A stretch of DNA of 35,725 nucleotides from Treponema sp. UBA3813. Lineage in GTDB: Bacteria > Spirochaetota > Spirochaetia > Treponematales > Treponemataceae. Positions 1 through 7,362 of the stretch are shown here, piece by piece. The DNA lies in assembly GCA_002368605.1 (NCBI GenBank), contig DFEB01000048.1, forward strand, positions 1-35,725, in the 5' to 3' direction. Position 1 is the first letter of the stretch, and every line of letters begins with the position of its first letter. The notes under the pieces were generated by a model that saw nothing but the letters and a program-made list of their open reading frames with translations, did no database searches and was not told where the DNA came from. The position numbers were made by a program, and so were the translations under genes.

Positions 1-110
1 AGATTCTTCCACGCCGCATCACAGGCACATGTGCAAAACACCAGCGCGAGCTCACTGTAGCTATCAAACGCGCACGCAACATCTGCTTGTTGCCATTCGT
101 TACAGAGTAA
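1..110 (+). CDS. rpsR: 30S ribosomal protein S18 (3' end only)
   Basis: The frame starting at base 3 encodes the last 35 residues of bacterial S18 and stops at TAA 108-110. The end is the typical basic S18 tail: [18 protein letters not shown], then a run with AIKRARN and the terminal LLPFVTE. The 5' part lies outside the window. S18 binds the platform of the small subunit next to S6. It sits just upstream of rplI, as in the common bacterial order rpsF-ssb-rpsR-rplI, so the two are probably co-transcribed. Confidence 0.93.
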   Translation, partial: ILPRRITGTCAKHQRELTVAIKRARNICLLPFVTE

Positions 111-184
111 ATCTAAAATCTTAAGCCTCACGATCCAACTCCTGGTGACGCGGGGCGCAAATAATACAAGAGGAGCTTGTTAAA

Positions 185-733
185 ATGAAAGTTATTCTTT
201 ATACAGATGTAAAACACCTTGGTGAAATGGGTGATGTTAAAAATGTTGCAAACGGATACGCTCGCAATTTCCTTTTCCCACACATGTATGCAGTTCCATA
301 CAATGATCAGACTGTAGCTTACTTCGAGTCTCGCAAAGAAGAAATCGAAGCACGCAAAGAACAGAAGCGAAAGGATGCTGCAAGCCTCAAAGACAAACTT
401 GAAGCATTGGCAATCGAACTCAAAGTTCCTGCTGCTGCAAACGGCAAACTCTTTGGATCAGTTACATCACTCACAGTTTCTGAATTCTTGGCTAAGAACG
501 GATTTGAAGTTGAACGCAAACGAATCGAAATTCCTGGCGTTACAATCAAATCTGTTGGCAACTATCACTGTACAATCCACCTTTATGAAGCTCAGACTGC
601 AGAAGTTAAAATTGCTGTAATCGCACAGGAAGATTCTTCCGCAAAAAAAGAAGCTCCTAAAAAGGCTGAAAAAGCAGCAAAAGAAGAGTCTGCTCCTGCA
701 GAAGAAGCTTCTGCTGAAGAGAAGTCAGAGTAA
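185..733 (+). CDS. rplI: 50S ribosomal protein L9
   Basis: L9 binds 23S rRNA near the base of the L1 stalk. The N-terminal domain is clear: MKVILYTDVKHLGEMGDVK followed by NGYARNFLFP, the RNA-binding segment of the family. A long central helix (about residues 45-75) leads to a C-terminal domain ending near residue 150. The ATG is preceded by SD AGAGGAG at 169-175. At 182 aa it is longer than the usual roughly 150 aa. The extra C-terminal 30 or so residues are low-complexity Lys/Glu/Ala, probably disordered. It lies 74 bp after rpsR and is followed by a hairpin terminator, which closes the ribosomal protein operon. Confidence 0.97.
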   Translation: MKVILYTDVKHLGEMGDVKNVANGYARNFLFPHMYAVPYNDQTVAYFESRKEEIEARKEQKRKDAASLKDKLEALAIELKVPAAANGKLFGSVTSLTVSEFLAKNGFEVERKRIEIPGVTIKSVGNYHCTIHLYEAQTAEVKIAVIAQEDSSAKKEAPKKAEKAAKEESAPAEEASAEEKSE

Positions 734-740
734 CTTAAAT

Positions 741-763
741 AGAAATTACCTCATGTAATTTCT
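741..763. repeat. Perfect 9-bp inverted repeat after rplI
   Basis: AGAAATTAC, a five-base loop, then GTAATTTCT. It begins 7 nt after the rplI stop codon and lies upstream of the real terminator. No U-tract follows, so it is not itself an intrinsic terminator. It could stabilise the 3' end or be an operator; the sequence does not decide. Confidence 0.6.
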
Positions 764-779
764 GCTTTGAAAATAAAAA

Positions 780-807
780 GGGCTGTCTTTTTAGGCAGTC
801 CTTTTTT
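780..807 (+). terminator. Intrinsic terminator between rplI and dnaB
   Basis: An 8-bp stem with two G-U pairs (GGGCTGTC 780-787 with GGCAGTCC 794-801) is followed by six T (802-807). It should end the rplI transcript. The dnaB SD begins 9 nt later, so some read-through into dnaB is plausible. Confidence 0.75.
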
Positions 808-828
808 GTCATACGAAGGGAGAAAATC

Positions 829-2160
829 ATGGATTCTGTTTTGAAAGATACGATACCGCCTCACAATGATGAGGCAGAACGCGCAACTCTGGGTGCAATG
901 CTCCTGAATTGGGGAGCGGTCAGTTCTATTGCAACGCTTTTGCGGGCCGAGCATTTTTATTCTCAGCAGAATCAAGTTATTTTCCGCGCAATGATGCGGC
1001 TCTTCTCAAAAGGAGAAACTTGCGACACTCTGGCGCTTGTGGAAGAGCTTTCAAAAAGCGGTCAGCTTGACGCTTCGGGAGGAGCGGCCTATATCGCTTC
1101 CCTTACGGATGTTGTTCCGACGGCAGCAAATATCGAATATTATGCAAAAATTGTCTTTGAGCGCGCAACACGCCGAAGTCTTATCGATGTTTCCCAGCAA
1201 ATAAAAGCCTCAGCTTTCGATGAAACAAGGGATTCAAAACTCATCCTTGAGGAAGCTGAAAAAAAGATTTTTGACCTTGCCGACAACGAGCAGACAACAG
1301 TCGTTCATTCCATGGGCGATATCGTTCCGCTCACCGTGGACATGATTGAAAAAAACTACAAGAGCAAGAACACTTTTACGGGCATTCCGTCAGGTTTCTC
1401 AAAACTCGACACAATGACCAGCGGCTTCCAAAAGGCAGAGCTTATCATTATTGGTGCCCGCCCTTCAATGGGAAAAACCGCCCTCGCCCTCAACATGATG
1501 GAGCATATCGCCGTCACAAAAAAGATTCCCTGCGGCTTTTTCTCTTTGGAAATGTCCCATGTGCAGATTGGGCAGCGTCTCCTGTCTCAGAATGCCAGAA
1601 TCGCCGGCACAAAACTGCGAACAGGTATGCTAAAACTCGACGATTTCCAGAAAATCAATGACGCTGCTGGCCGTTGCTATGATGCGCCTCTTTACATCGT
1701 GGACACTCCGAACATGCAGCTTATTGACTTGCGTGCCATGGCTCGGCGCATGAGAACAAATCAAAAAGTTGAGATTATCTTCATCGACTATATCGGTTTA
1801 ATTGCCACAGAAAACAGCGCAGCTCCTGTCTACGAACAGGTAAGTGAGATTTCTAAATCTCTAAAATCCCTCGCACGAGAGCTGAACATTCCTATTGTAG
1901 CCCTTTGTCAGGTAAGCCGAGACGCAGAGGGCAATGAGCCTTCACTAAATCAACTCCGTGGCTCAGGCTCAATCGAACAAGATGCGGATGTAGTTATGTT
2001 CATTCATAGGGAAAGAAAAAAGCAGGAAGAAGGTGAGGCAGAGCCAGTACAGGACGCAAAAATCATCGTGGCAAAACAGCGAAACGGTCCGATTGGCGAT
2101 GTTCCGCTCCTCTTCCTCAGTTCAATCACGCGCTTTGAAAACAGAGCAAATGAAGAATAA
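829..2160 (+). CDS. dnaB: Replicative DNA helicase DnaB
   Basis: This is the hexameric 5'-3' helicase that unwinds the replication fork and recruits primase. The N-terminal helical domain begins with PPHNDEAERATLGAMLL (about residues 10-26). The RecA-like C-terminal domain has Walker A GARPSMGKT at about residues 209-217 and Walker B IIFIDYIG with Asp near residue 320. The arginine-rich region is seen as LRGSGSIEQDADVVMFIHRE. At 443 aa it matches the normal family length, and no intein is present. The start is fixed by SD AAGGGAG (816-822). Linkage to rplI is a common bacterial order and is also seen in treponemes. Confidence 0.97.
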   Translation: MDSVLKDTIPPHNDEAERATLGAMLLNWGAVSSIATLLRAEHFYSQQNQVIFRAMMRLFSKGETCDTLALVEELSKSGQLDASGGAAYIASLTDVVPTAANIEYYAKIVFERATRRSLIDVSQQIKASAFDETRDSKLILEEAEKKIFDLADNEQTTVVHSMGDIVPLTVDMIEKNYKSKNTFTGIPSGFSKLDTMTSGFQKAELIIIGARPSMGKTALALNMMEHIAVTKKIPCGFFSLEMSHVQIGQRLLSQNARIAGTKLRTGMLKLDDFQKINDAAGRCYDAPLYIVDTPNMQLIDLRAMARRMRTNQKVEIIFIDYIGLIATENSAAPVYEQVSEISKSLKSLARELNIPIVALCQVSRDAEGNEPSLNQLRGSGSIEQDADVVMFIHRERKKQEEGEAEPVQDAKIIVAKQRNGPIGDVPLLFLSSITRFENRANEE

Positions 2161-2180
2161 GTTTTTCAAATAAACAAAAA

Positions 2181-2224
2181 AAAAGCCCTTCGCCTTGAAA
2201 AGTAACTCAAAACGAAGGGCTTTT
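2181..2224. terminator. Bidirectional terminator between dnaB and the P83-like gene
   Basis: A perfect 12-bp stem (2181-2192 AAAAGCCCTTCG with 2213-2224 CGAAGGGCTTTT) encloses a 20-nt loop. It is flanked by an A-run on the left and T-rich sequence on the right, so it can work on both strands. It sits between two convergent genes. Confidence 0.85.
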
Positions 2225-2243
2225 GCTTTTTATTCAGCTTGCA

Positions 2244-4097
2244 TTATTTTGCGCTATTGTAAAGATTTGAAGCTGAATTAACTGTCTTTTGAATGATATT
2301 CTGACCATTAGAGCTTGAAGCCGGAGAAATGCTAGAAAGGTCTTTCGGGTTCAAGATGATTGGAGTATCATTTGAGTCGTTTACGAGGATGCCTTTAGAG
2401 GTAATGGTAATTGGTGTAGCAGCGTTTACTGTTACAGTAGAACGGAGAAGATTCTCTACATTACCATTGTATTTACCAATATAGTGATTTGAACCTTCCT
2501 TAATTACACAGTAATAGCTTCCGTCTTTTTCGATAAGAACAGATGTCTCTGCAAGAATCTCTTTACTCTCAGCAGCAATTTCAAGATTCTTTTTGTCAAT
2601 TTGAACGAGACGAACTGCACCGTTACCGAAGTTTGTTCCAGCGATTGCAATAAAGTTCTCACCGTCTTCGTAAGCAGTTCTTCCTCGAATAACCGTTACT
2701 GGAGACTCTTTGATAACAGTTCCATCCTGAGTGTTCATCTTAACAAGTCCAGAAGCAACGCCTGCATCATCAATATTCTTTAAACCGTACATGACATTTT
2801 CATCTTGATTCTTTGATGACTCAGCGATAAGTTCCTGCTGATCTTTTGCAATTGAAGTACGCTCCTCCTGAGCCTCATTGCGTTTCTGGTCAGCGGCATT
2901 CTGAGCATTGTCGGCAGAGGTCTGAGCCTGAGAAGCGCTTTCTGCCTGTGCCTCAGTTTTTTGGGCCTGAGAATCAGCTTCTTTCTGTGCCGAAGCAGCT
3001 TCTTTTTGAGCAGAATCAGCTTCTTTCTGAGCTGATGTTGCTTCATTCTGTGCCGAAGCAGCATCCTTCTTTGCTTGATCAGCTTCTTTCTGAGCGTCAG
3101 CGGCATTTTTCTGAGCCTCGGCATCATTTGGATTCTGCTTTGCATTTTTCTTCGCATCGTCAGCGGCTTTTTGAGCAGCGGCAGCATCAGCCTTTGCCTT
3201 TTCTGCATCAGCCTTTGCCTTTTCCGCATCAGCCTTTGCCTTTTCTGCGGCAGCTTTTGCTTCTGCAGCTTTTTTGTCAGCTTCAGCCTGCTTTTTCTGT
3301 TCCTCAGCGAGTTTAGCCTTTTCTGCGTCAGCCTTTGCCTGAGCGTCATCGGCTTTTTCCTGTGCATTGTCAGCCTCGCGTTCCTTGATGTCTACCATAT
3401 CTTTGCGGGCATCAATTCCCTTGTCTTCTTCACCCTGCATTGATTTAACGACTTCTTTATCTGAAATGAGGGATGTATCGACAGTGCTCAAGCCTCCATT
3501 CAAGTCGTAGAGAGGAATGATAATCTGAGTTTTGCCAGGCCAATCCTGATAATTTGTTGACAGACCAACTATAGAAGATGAGAGATTGTTGATAACAACA
3601 TCTTTGTATTTTGGTTTGAAATAATCGAGATTACCACGATAAACGGCATTGTATACAGTTACGAATGTTGCGATTGTATCAGCATCTTTGTTTGAATAGC
3701 CGTATGCCGCAGACAGATAGGCTGAAATAATGCGTCGCAAGTTAGTGATATGATCAACGGTGGCGTCTTTTCCAATGATTATGATGTCGGCGTCCATCTT
3801 TTCTTTTACGCTAGGATCGACGGCATGAATCACCTGATATCGGTTTGACGAACCGAAAGTTCCAGCTTTTTGGGTATTTCCTTTTACAGATTCTCCAAGT
3901 CCGGAACCAATCTGACGAATCTGCTCAATTGTATTGATTACAGAATGTGGGCCAGAATAATTTCGGAAGACAATCGTATCAGCAGCCCCTGCGCTCTGCA
4001 ACTCGTTTCGATTGACTTCAAGTGCATTCACTCCTGCTGTTACAAAAAAAAGTGCAAGGCAAGAAAATACATTTTTTAAGACTTTTTTAGCGTTCAT
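2244..4097 (-). CDS. P83/100-family antigen-like exported coiled-coil protein
   Basis: A 617-aa protein resembling the spirochaete P83/100 family (Borrelia p83/100, T. pallidum homologue), whose molecular role is not established. Its signal peptide (MNAKKVLKNVFSCLALFFV...VNA) has a likely cleavage after residue 24. A globular N-terminal part runs to about residue 235. Then come about 190 residues of Ala/Lys/Glu/Gln heptads (AEKAKAD, SAQKEA units), forming a long alanine-rich coiled coil. A beta-rich C-terminal domain covers about residues 430-600. No lipobox is seen, so it is probably periplasmic or secreted. The start at 4097 is chosen because AAAGGAGG lies 5 nt upstream; an upstream in-frame ATG at 4133 lacks an SD and overlaps the promoter. 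Confidence 0.85.
   Translation of the reverse strand: MNAKKVLKNVFSCLALFFVTAGVNALEVNRNELQSAGAADTIVFRNYSGPHSVINTIEQIRQIGSGLGESVKGNTQKAGTFGSSNRYQVIHAVDPSVKEKMDADIIIIGKDATVDHITNLRRIISAYLSAAYGYSNKDADTIATFVTVYNAVYRGNLDYFKPKYKDVVINNLSSSIVGLSTNYQDWPGKTQIIIPLYDLNGGLSTVDTSLISDKEVVKSMQGEEDKGIDARKDMVDIKEREADNAQEKADDAQAKADAEKAKLAEEQKKQAEADKKAAEAKAAAEKAKADAEKAKADAEKAKADAAAAQKAADDAKKNAKQNPNDAEAQKNAADAQKEADQAKKDAASAQNEATSAQKEADSAQKEAASAQKEADSQAQKTEAQAESASQAQTSADNAQNAADQKRNEAQEERTSIAKDQQELIAESSKNQDENVMYGLKNIDDAGVASGLVKMNTQDGTVIKESPVTVIRGRTAYEDGENFIAIAGTNFGNGAVRLVQIDKKNLEIAAESKEILAETSVLIEKDGSYYCVIKEGSNHYIGKYNGNVENLLRSTVTVNAATPITITSKGILVNDSNDTPIILNPKDLSSISPASSSNGQNIIQKTVNSASNLYNSAK
3184..3246 (-). repeat. Three tandem 21-bp repeats in the coiled coil
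   Basis: Three nearly identical 21-bp units (3184-3204, 3205-3225, 3226-3246) encode consecutive ADAEKAK heptads. One base (T/C) differs between units. Looser 21-bp units encoding SAQKEA-type heptads fill about 2970-3110. Such repeats allow in-frame heptad gain or loss. Confidence 0.85.
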
Positions 4098-4123
4098 TAA
4101 ATCCTCCTTTAAAGAACAGAAAA

Positions 4124-4132
4124 AGTATATCA
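4124..4132 (-). promoter_or_regulatory. Extended -10 promoter of the P83-like gene
   Basis: On the minus strand the sequence reads TGATATACT, i.e. TGn immediately before TATACT (4129-4124), an extended -10 element. No good -35 is visible. The predicted start near 4117 gives a leader of about 20 nt that contains the strong SD AAAGGAGG. Confidence 0.55.
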
Positions 4133-4176
4133 CATATTTAAGGCAAATGCCACAAATTGATTAGGGTATATGAAAA

Positions 4177-5994
4177 TTATTTTTTCTCAAGATCAATCAT
4201 TTTTGTAAGGACATCTCTGGCATAATCACGCACGGACTTATCATACTGAGGATAAAAAAGATGAGAGATAATATTCTTTCCCTGCCTGTTAAGGGCAGGC
4301 CGCCCCATGTAGCGGCAAATCTCATAAGTCGCATCGCAAACGGCTTTCAAGAGCAAAGTTTCCGACGGCTGAATTTTCCCCATGACAAGATTTTCCAAAG
4401 ACTGAAGCATCTGACCGTTTTCATCATAGGCACAAATACCAGCAAAAGAGACAATAGAAAGCAACTGACTCGAATCCATTTGGCTTGACAATAAGCTGGC
4501 AAAATAAAGGGAAAATTCCCTTGTTCCTGTTTTTGCCATGAGATATAGAAGATTTTGCGTATAGACGGCATTTTCAGCAAAAAAATTATTGTATGTCCGA
4601 CTTTGGAAAGCAGCCTGAGTTGAATAAGATTTAATGTAATTATCCGCTTCTGTTTTTAAAAGAGAAAGATATTCTTCTTCATGCAGACCATAATCACCTT
4701 TTTTGAAAGCATCGGAAATTTCACTCATTTTTTGCAAAGAAAGCTCACGGATACCGTACTCATCCGCAATGGGATTCGGAGCTTTTGCTTTTATATATGA
4801 AATTTGTGCCGGCTTTGATTTTGCTGTTTTTTTTGATTTTGTAGTTTGATTCATCAGATAGGCTTTCATAGTCCAGTCTTTCATGCATAGGACTATGTAA
4901 TTTTTATTTGTATAGAACATGGAATTCCATTTTGAGGTCTGGGGAAGTTTTGCAACATAAAGAATCGTACCTTCCTCATTGAATTCACAGGCAGAATAAG
5001 AGCCGCTTATAAAAAAACCTGATGGAGTAGAGCGGGCTAATTTAAAATCAGCAGGAGCAATCTGACCAACTTGAAAGCGATTTAAAATTTCTCCAGAATC
5101 AGTTTTTACGATAACAGCCTCAGTTCTGGAAGAATTCTGAAAGAAAAAAGCGGAATTTAATGTCTCAGGCGAATAACAGATTGAGAAAGCTCCCACTGTG
5201 TTTCCTGAACCATTCACCCATTTTGAGTCTGCAACTCCATTCTCTCCGACAGTCACAAGCCCAAGTGAGCCGTTTTTGAGAGAGACCAAGACACCTTTCT
5301 CGCATGTTTTCAGGGCTGAAACTATGCCTGAAAAAGTAATGTCTTCAAGTCTCACGCCAAAAGGAGAATATCGGTTGGCAACAGAACAATTGTTTTTCGG
5401 ATTCTTCAAAACTAAAAGCAAACTCCCATCATCAAGAATTTCAATGGGAAATGCGGCAAGCTCCGGTGTATCTGCCTTCCATTTTCGGTTTCCGTCAATG
5501 CCATAACAAGCTATGCCCTTTTTTCCGCGGACATAGACCCGGCCGTCCCGCCCCACAAGAGGAAAATCCGTGATTTTAAAAGGACAATTCACTGTCCAGA
5601 GAGTAAGGCCGGAGGGATTAACAAGACTCAAATGGGAAGAATCAGTGACAACATAGAGAAAATCACCGAAAGCTGAGATATAGGGACTTGGCCGTCCTTT
5701 TATGCTTCTCTGCCAGATTACATTTCCCGCACTGGTACAGGCAGAAAGAAGGCGGCCGTCACTCAAAAGGGCAACTCCGTAGGAAGTCTCAATACACGGA
5801 GAAACTGCCACTCCGCCGATGACAGCCTGCCAAGATGGTTCCTGAGTGGTCAAATCTGCCGTGCGCAAAGCCTTCTGCGAGAAAATGAGGAACGAGGAAT
5901 TAGAAATCAGGAATGTAAGGATAAATGCCTTTATGATATTTTTTTTTGATTTTGGGAGGAAGATGCCTATCCATTTCCATTTTTCATTTTCCAT
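4177..5994 (-). CDS. Exported PQQ-like beta-propeller protein of unknown function
   Basis: About 605 aa. A basic N-terminus and one hydrophobic segment (FILTFLISNSSFLIFSQ) form a signal peptide or anchor. Residues about 50-390 contain repeated blades of the PQQ/WD-like type, e.g. GVALLSDGRLLSACTSAGNV followed by IWQR, DGRVYVRGKKGIACYGIDGN followed by RKW, and DGSLLLVLKNP. Residues about 410-600 look alpha-helical. No catalytic motif is recognised. It probably acts as a periplasmic scaffold, like BamB-type propellers, but that is only an analogy. It starts 16 nt after rlmD, so it is likely in the same operon. An in-frame GTG at 6000 is an alternative start; both share SD AAGGA. The first 12 codons are low-complexity A-rich sequence. 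Confidence 0.7.
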   Translation of the reverse strand: MENEKWKWIGIFLPKSKKNIIKAFILTFLISNSSFLIFSQKALRTADLTTQEPSWQAVIGGVAVSPCIETSYGVALLSDGRLLSACTSAGNVIWQRSIKGRPSPYISAFGDFLYVVTDSSHLSLVNPSGLTLWTVNCPFKITDFPLVGRDGRVYVRGKKGIACYGIDGNRKWKADTPELAAFPIEILDDGSLLLVLKNPKNNCSVANRYSPFGVRLEDITFSGIVSALKTCEKGVLVSLKNGSLGLVTVGENGVADSKWVNGSGNTVGAFSICYSPETLNSAFFFQNSSRTEAVIVKTDSGEILNRFQVGQIAPADFKLARSTPSGFFISGSYSACEFNEEGTILYVAKLPQTSKWNSMFYTNKNYIVLCMKDWTMKAYLMNQTTKSKKTAKSKPAQISYIKAKAPNPIADEYGIRELSLQKMSEISDAFKKGDYGLHEEEYLSLLKTEADNYIKSYSTQAAFQSRTYNNFFAENAVYTQNLLYLMAKTGTREFSLYFASLLSSQMDSSQLLSIVSFAGICAYDENGQMLQSLENLVMGKIQPSETLLLKAVCDATYEICRYMGRPALNRQGKNIISHLFYPQYDKSVRDYARDVLTKMIDLEKK

Positions 5995-6010
5995 TTTCAC
6001 TTATTCCTTT

Positions 6011-7273
6011 TTACTCGGTGTACTCGAAATTCGCCAGGGATTCAATGTGAGCGGTATGAGGGTAAAAATCCAGGAGATAGAGCTTTGAGAGCCTGTATCC
6101 TGCTTTTACGAGGAAATGAGCGTCACGGGCGTGGGTGCTGGGATTGCAGCTGACGGAGCGGATTTGGGGGATTTTTGACCGGCAGAGCCACTGACAGACA
6201 GCCTTTTCCATGCCAGAGCGTGGAGGGTCAATCACCACGGCTTCAAAAGGACCGTTGTTGGCAATGTAATTTTCCGCGCTGAATTTAATCCAGTTCTCGC
6301 CGGAAAGCCCGAAACTCTCGTGATTCCTGCCCCGGAGATTTTCCTCGGCAAAGACGATTGCGTCCCGGTTATGCTCCACCATGCAAACCTTGTCGAATAA
6401 ATCCGCAAGGAAGACAGAGAAAGTGCCACAGCCAGAGTACATGTCCAGAAGATTTCGGCCTCCCATGTTGACCGTGATTTCTGAAATCGTTTTTTCAAGG
6501 ACAGAAAGATTGGACTGAAAAAAGCCCTGCACGTCAAAGGCTATGCTTTTTCCCAGCAAGTTGACTTGGCAGCGGTTATTCTGATTCAGGGTAGTTCCCG
6601 CAAAGTGGCGGTTGGACTGCAAGCGGAGCTTTTCTTTTCGCTTTGAGGAAGCTCCCTGCACTTTGATTTCTTTTTGAGCCTTTTCCCGCTCCTGGGCAAC
6701 GATGACCTTACTTACAGAAGGATTTTGCGAGAAAATGCCCTCCGTTATGACCCGCTCGTCTCCGAAAAGGTGAACGCGGCCCCGTGGCCGGGCAGCTTGA
6801 GCCGTATTTTTTAGATAGCCGTTGATTTCTTTCGTGGCGATGGGGCAGCTTTCAAGACTGATGATTTCATTGCTCATTTTTTTGTTAAAGCCGCCGTCGG
6901 TGAGCTGGATTCGGGAACGGTAATTTTTGTCTTCGGATGAAAGAACTTCGATTGGCGGACATTGGATTCCCTCACGCTCAAAAGAGTCTTTTAAAATCGC
7001 TTTCCTTAACTCAATCTGGTATTCAGAATCAATATGCTGCAAGTTACAGCCGCCGCAAGAGCCGTAAAGAGGGCAGAAGGGCTGGACACGGTGGGGAGAT
7101 GGCTTAAGGATTTTAGTGATTTTCGCAAGGTCATAGTCCCGGAAAGATTTTGTGATTTCGATTTCAAGCTCTTCATCTGGAAGGGCGTAGGGAATAAAAA
7201 CATTCTTTCCGTTTACGCGGGCAAGACAATCCCCACCAGCAACCATTTTTTCTGTGCGTACGATTTGAGACAT
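6011..7273 (-). CDS. rlmD: 23S rRNA (uracil-5-)-methyltransferase, RlmD/RumA type
   Basis: An S-adenosylmethionine-dependent enzyme of the TrmA/RumA family that makes 5-methyluridine in RNA. An N-terminal TRAM-like domain (MSQIVRTEKMVAGGDCLARV) is followed by [4Fe-4S] ligands Cys67, Cys73, Cys76 (CPLYGSCGGC) and Cys143, matching E. coli RumA spacing. SAM motifs are FFQSN and LLDMYSGCGTF, followed by DPPRSGME. The nucleophile is Cys376 in SCNPSTHARD, with the catalytic Glu in HIES near the end. The start at 7273 (420 aa) is chosen because it matches the TRAM start and lies 6 nt after a TTGTAG-17-TATATT promoter. An in-frame ATG at 7324 would lie upstream of that promoter. The target (23S U1939 or another U) is not proven by sequence. 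Confidence 0.9.
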   Translation of the reverse strand: MSQIVRTEKMVAGGDCLARVNGKNVFIPYALPDEELEIEITKSFRDYDLAKITKILKPSPHRVQPFCPLYGSCGGCNLQHIDSEYQIELRKAILKDSFEREGIQCPPIEVLSSEDKNYRSRIQLTDGGFNKKMSNEIISLESCPIATKEINGYLKNTAQAARPRGRVHLFGDERVITEGIFSQNPSVSKVIVAQEREKAQKEIKVQGASSKRKEKLRLQSNRHFAGTTLNQNNRCQVNLLGKSIAFDVQGFFQSNLSVLEKTISEITVNMGGRNLLDMYSGCGTFSVFLADLFDKVCMVEHNRDAIVFAEENLRGRNHESFGLSGENWIKFSAENYIANNGPFEAVVIDPPRSGMEKAVCQWLCRSKIPQIRSVSCNPSTHARDAHFLVKAGYRLSKLYLLDFYPHTAHIESLANFEYTE

Positions 7274-7279
7274 TTCAAT

Positions 7280-7308
7280 AATATAATCAAAAAAAGGACT
7301 TTCTACAA
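7280..7308 (-). promoter_or_regulatory. rlmD promoter, leaderless configuration
   Basis: Minus strand -35 TTGTAG (7308-7303), 17-bp spacer, -10 TATATT (7285-7280). The expected transcription start coincides with the A of ATG 7273. No SD precedes that ATG. Confidence 0.55.
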
Positions 7309-7325
7309 CATTCACAAAAGTCATC

Positions 7326-7354
7326 TTTCAATTAATTCAACCTTGTGCTACAAT
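7326..7354 (+). promoter_or_regulatory. mnmA promoter with extended -10
   Basis: Extended -10 TGC-TACAAT (7346-7354), with a weak -35 TTTCAA 17 bp upstream (7326-7331). The -10 ends 8 nt before the ATG at 7363, so the leader would be 0-3 nt unless the downstream ATG at 7399 is used. Confidence 0.55.
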
Positions 7355-7362
7355 AGGCAAAT

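Noticed and set aside
2780-3367. 195-aa basic open frame antisense-frame to the coiled coil
   Set aside because: It is an out-of-frame reading of the Ala/Lys/Glu repeat region, with repetitive Arg/Lys/Leu composition and no independent start signal.
4098-4133. Upstream ATG for the P83-like gene
   Set aside because: It lacks an SD and covers the extended -10 element. ATG 4097 has AAAGGAGG at ideal spacing and begins a standard signal peptide.
7274-7324. Upstream ATG (7324) for rlmD
   Set aside because: No SD, and a good -35/-10 pair lies between it and ATG 7273, which also fits the TRAM-domain start.
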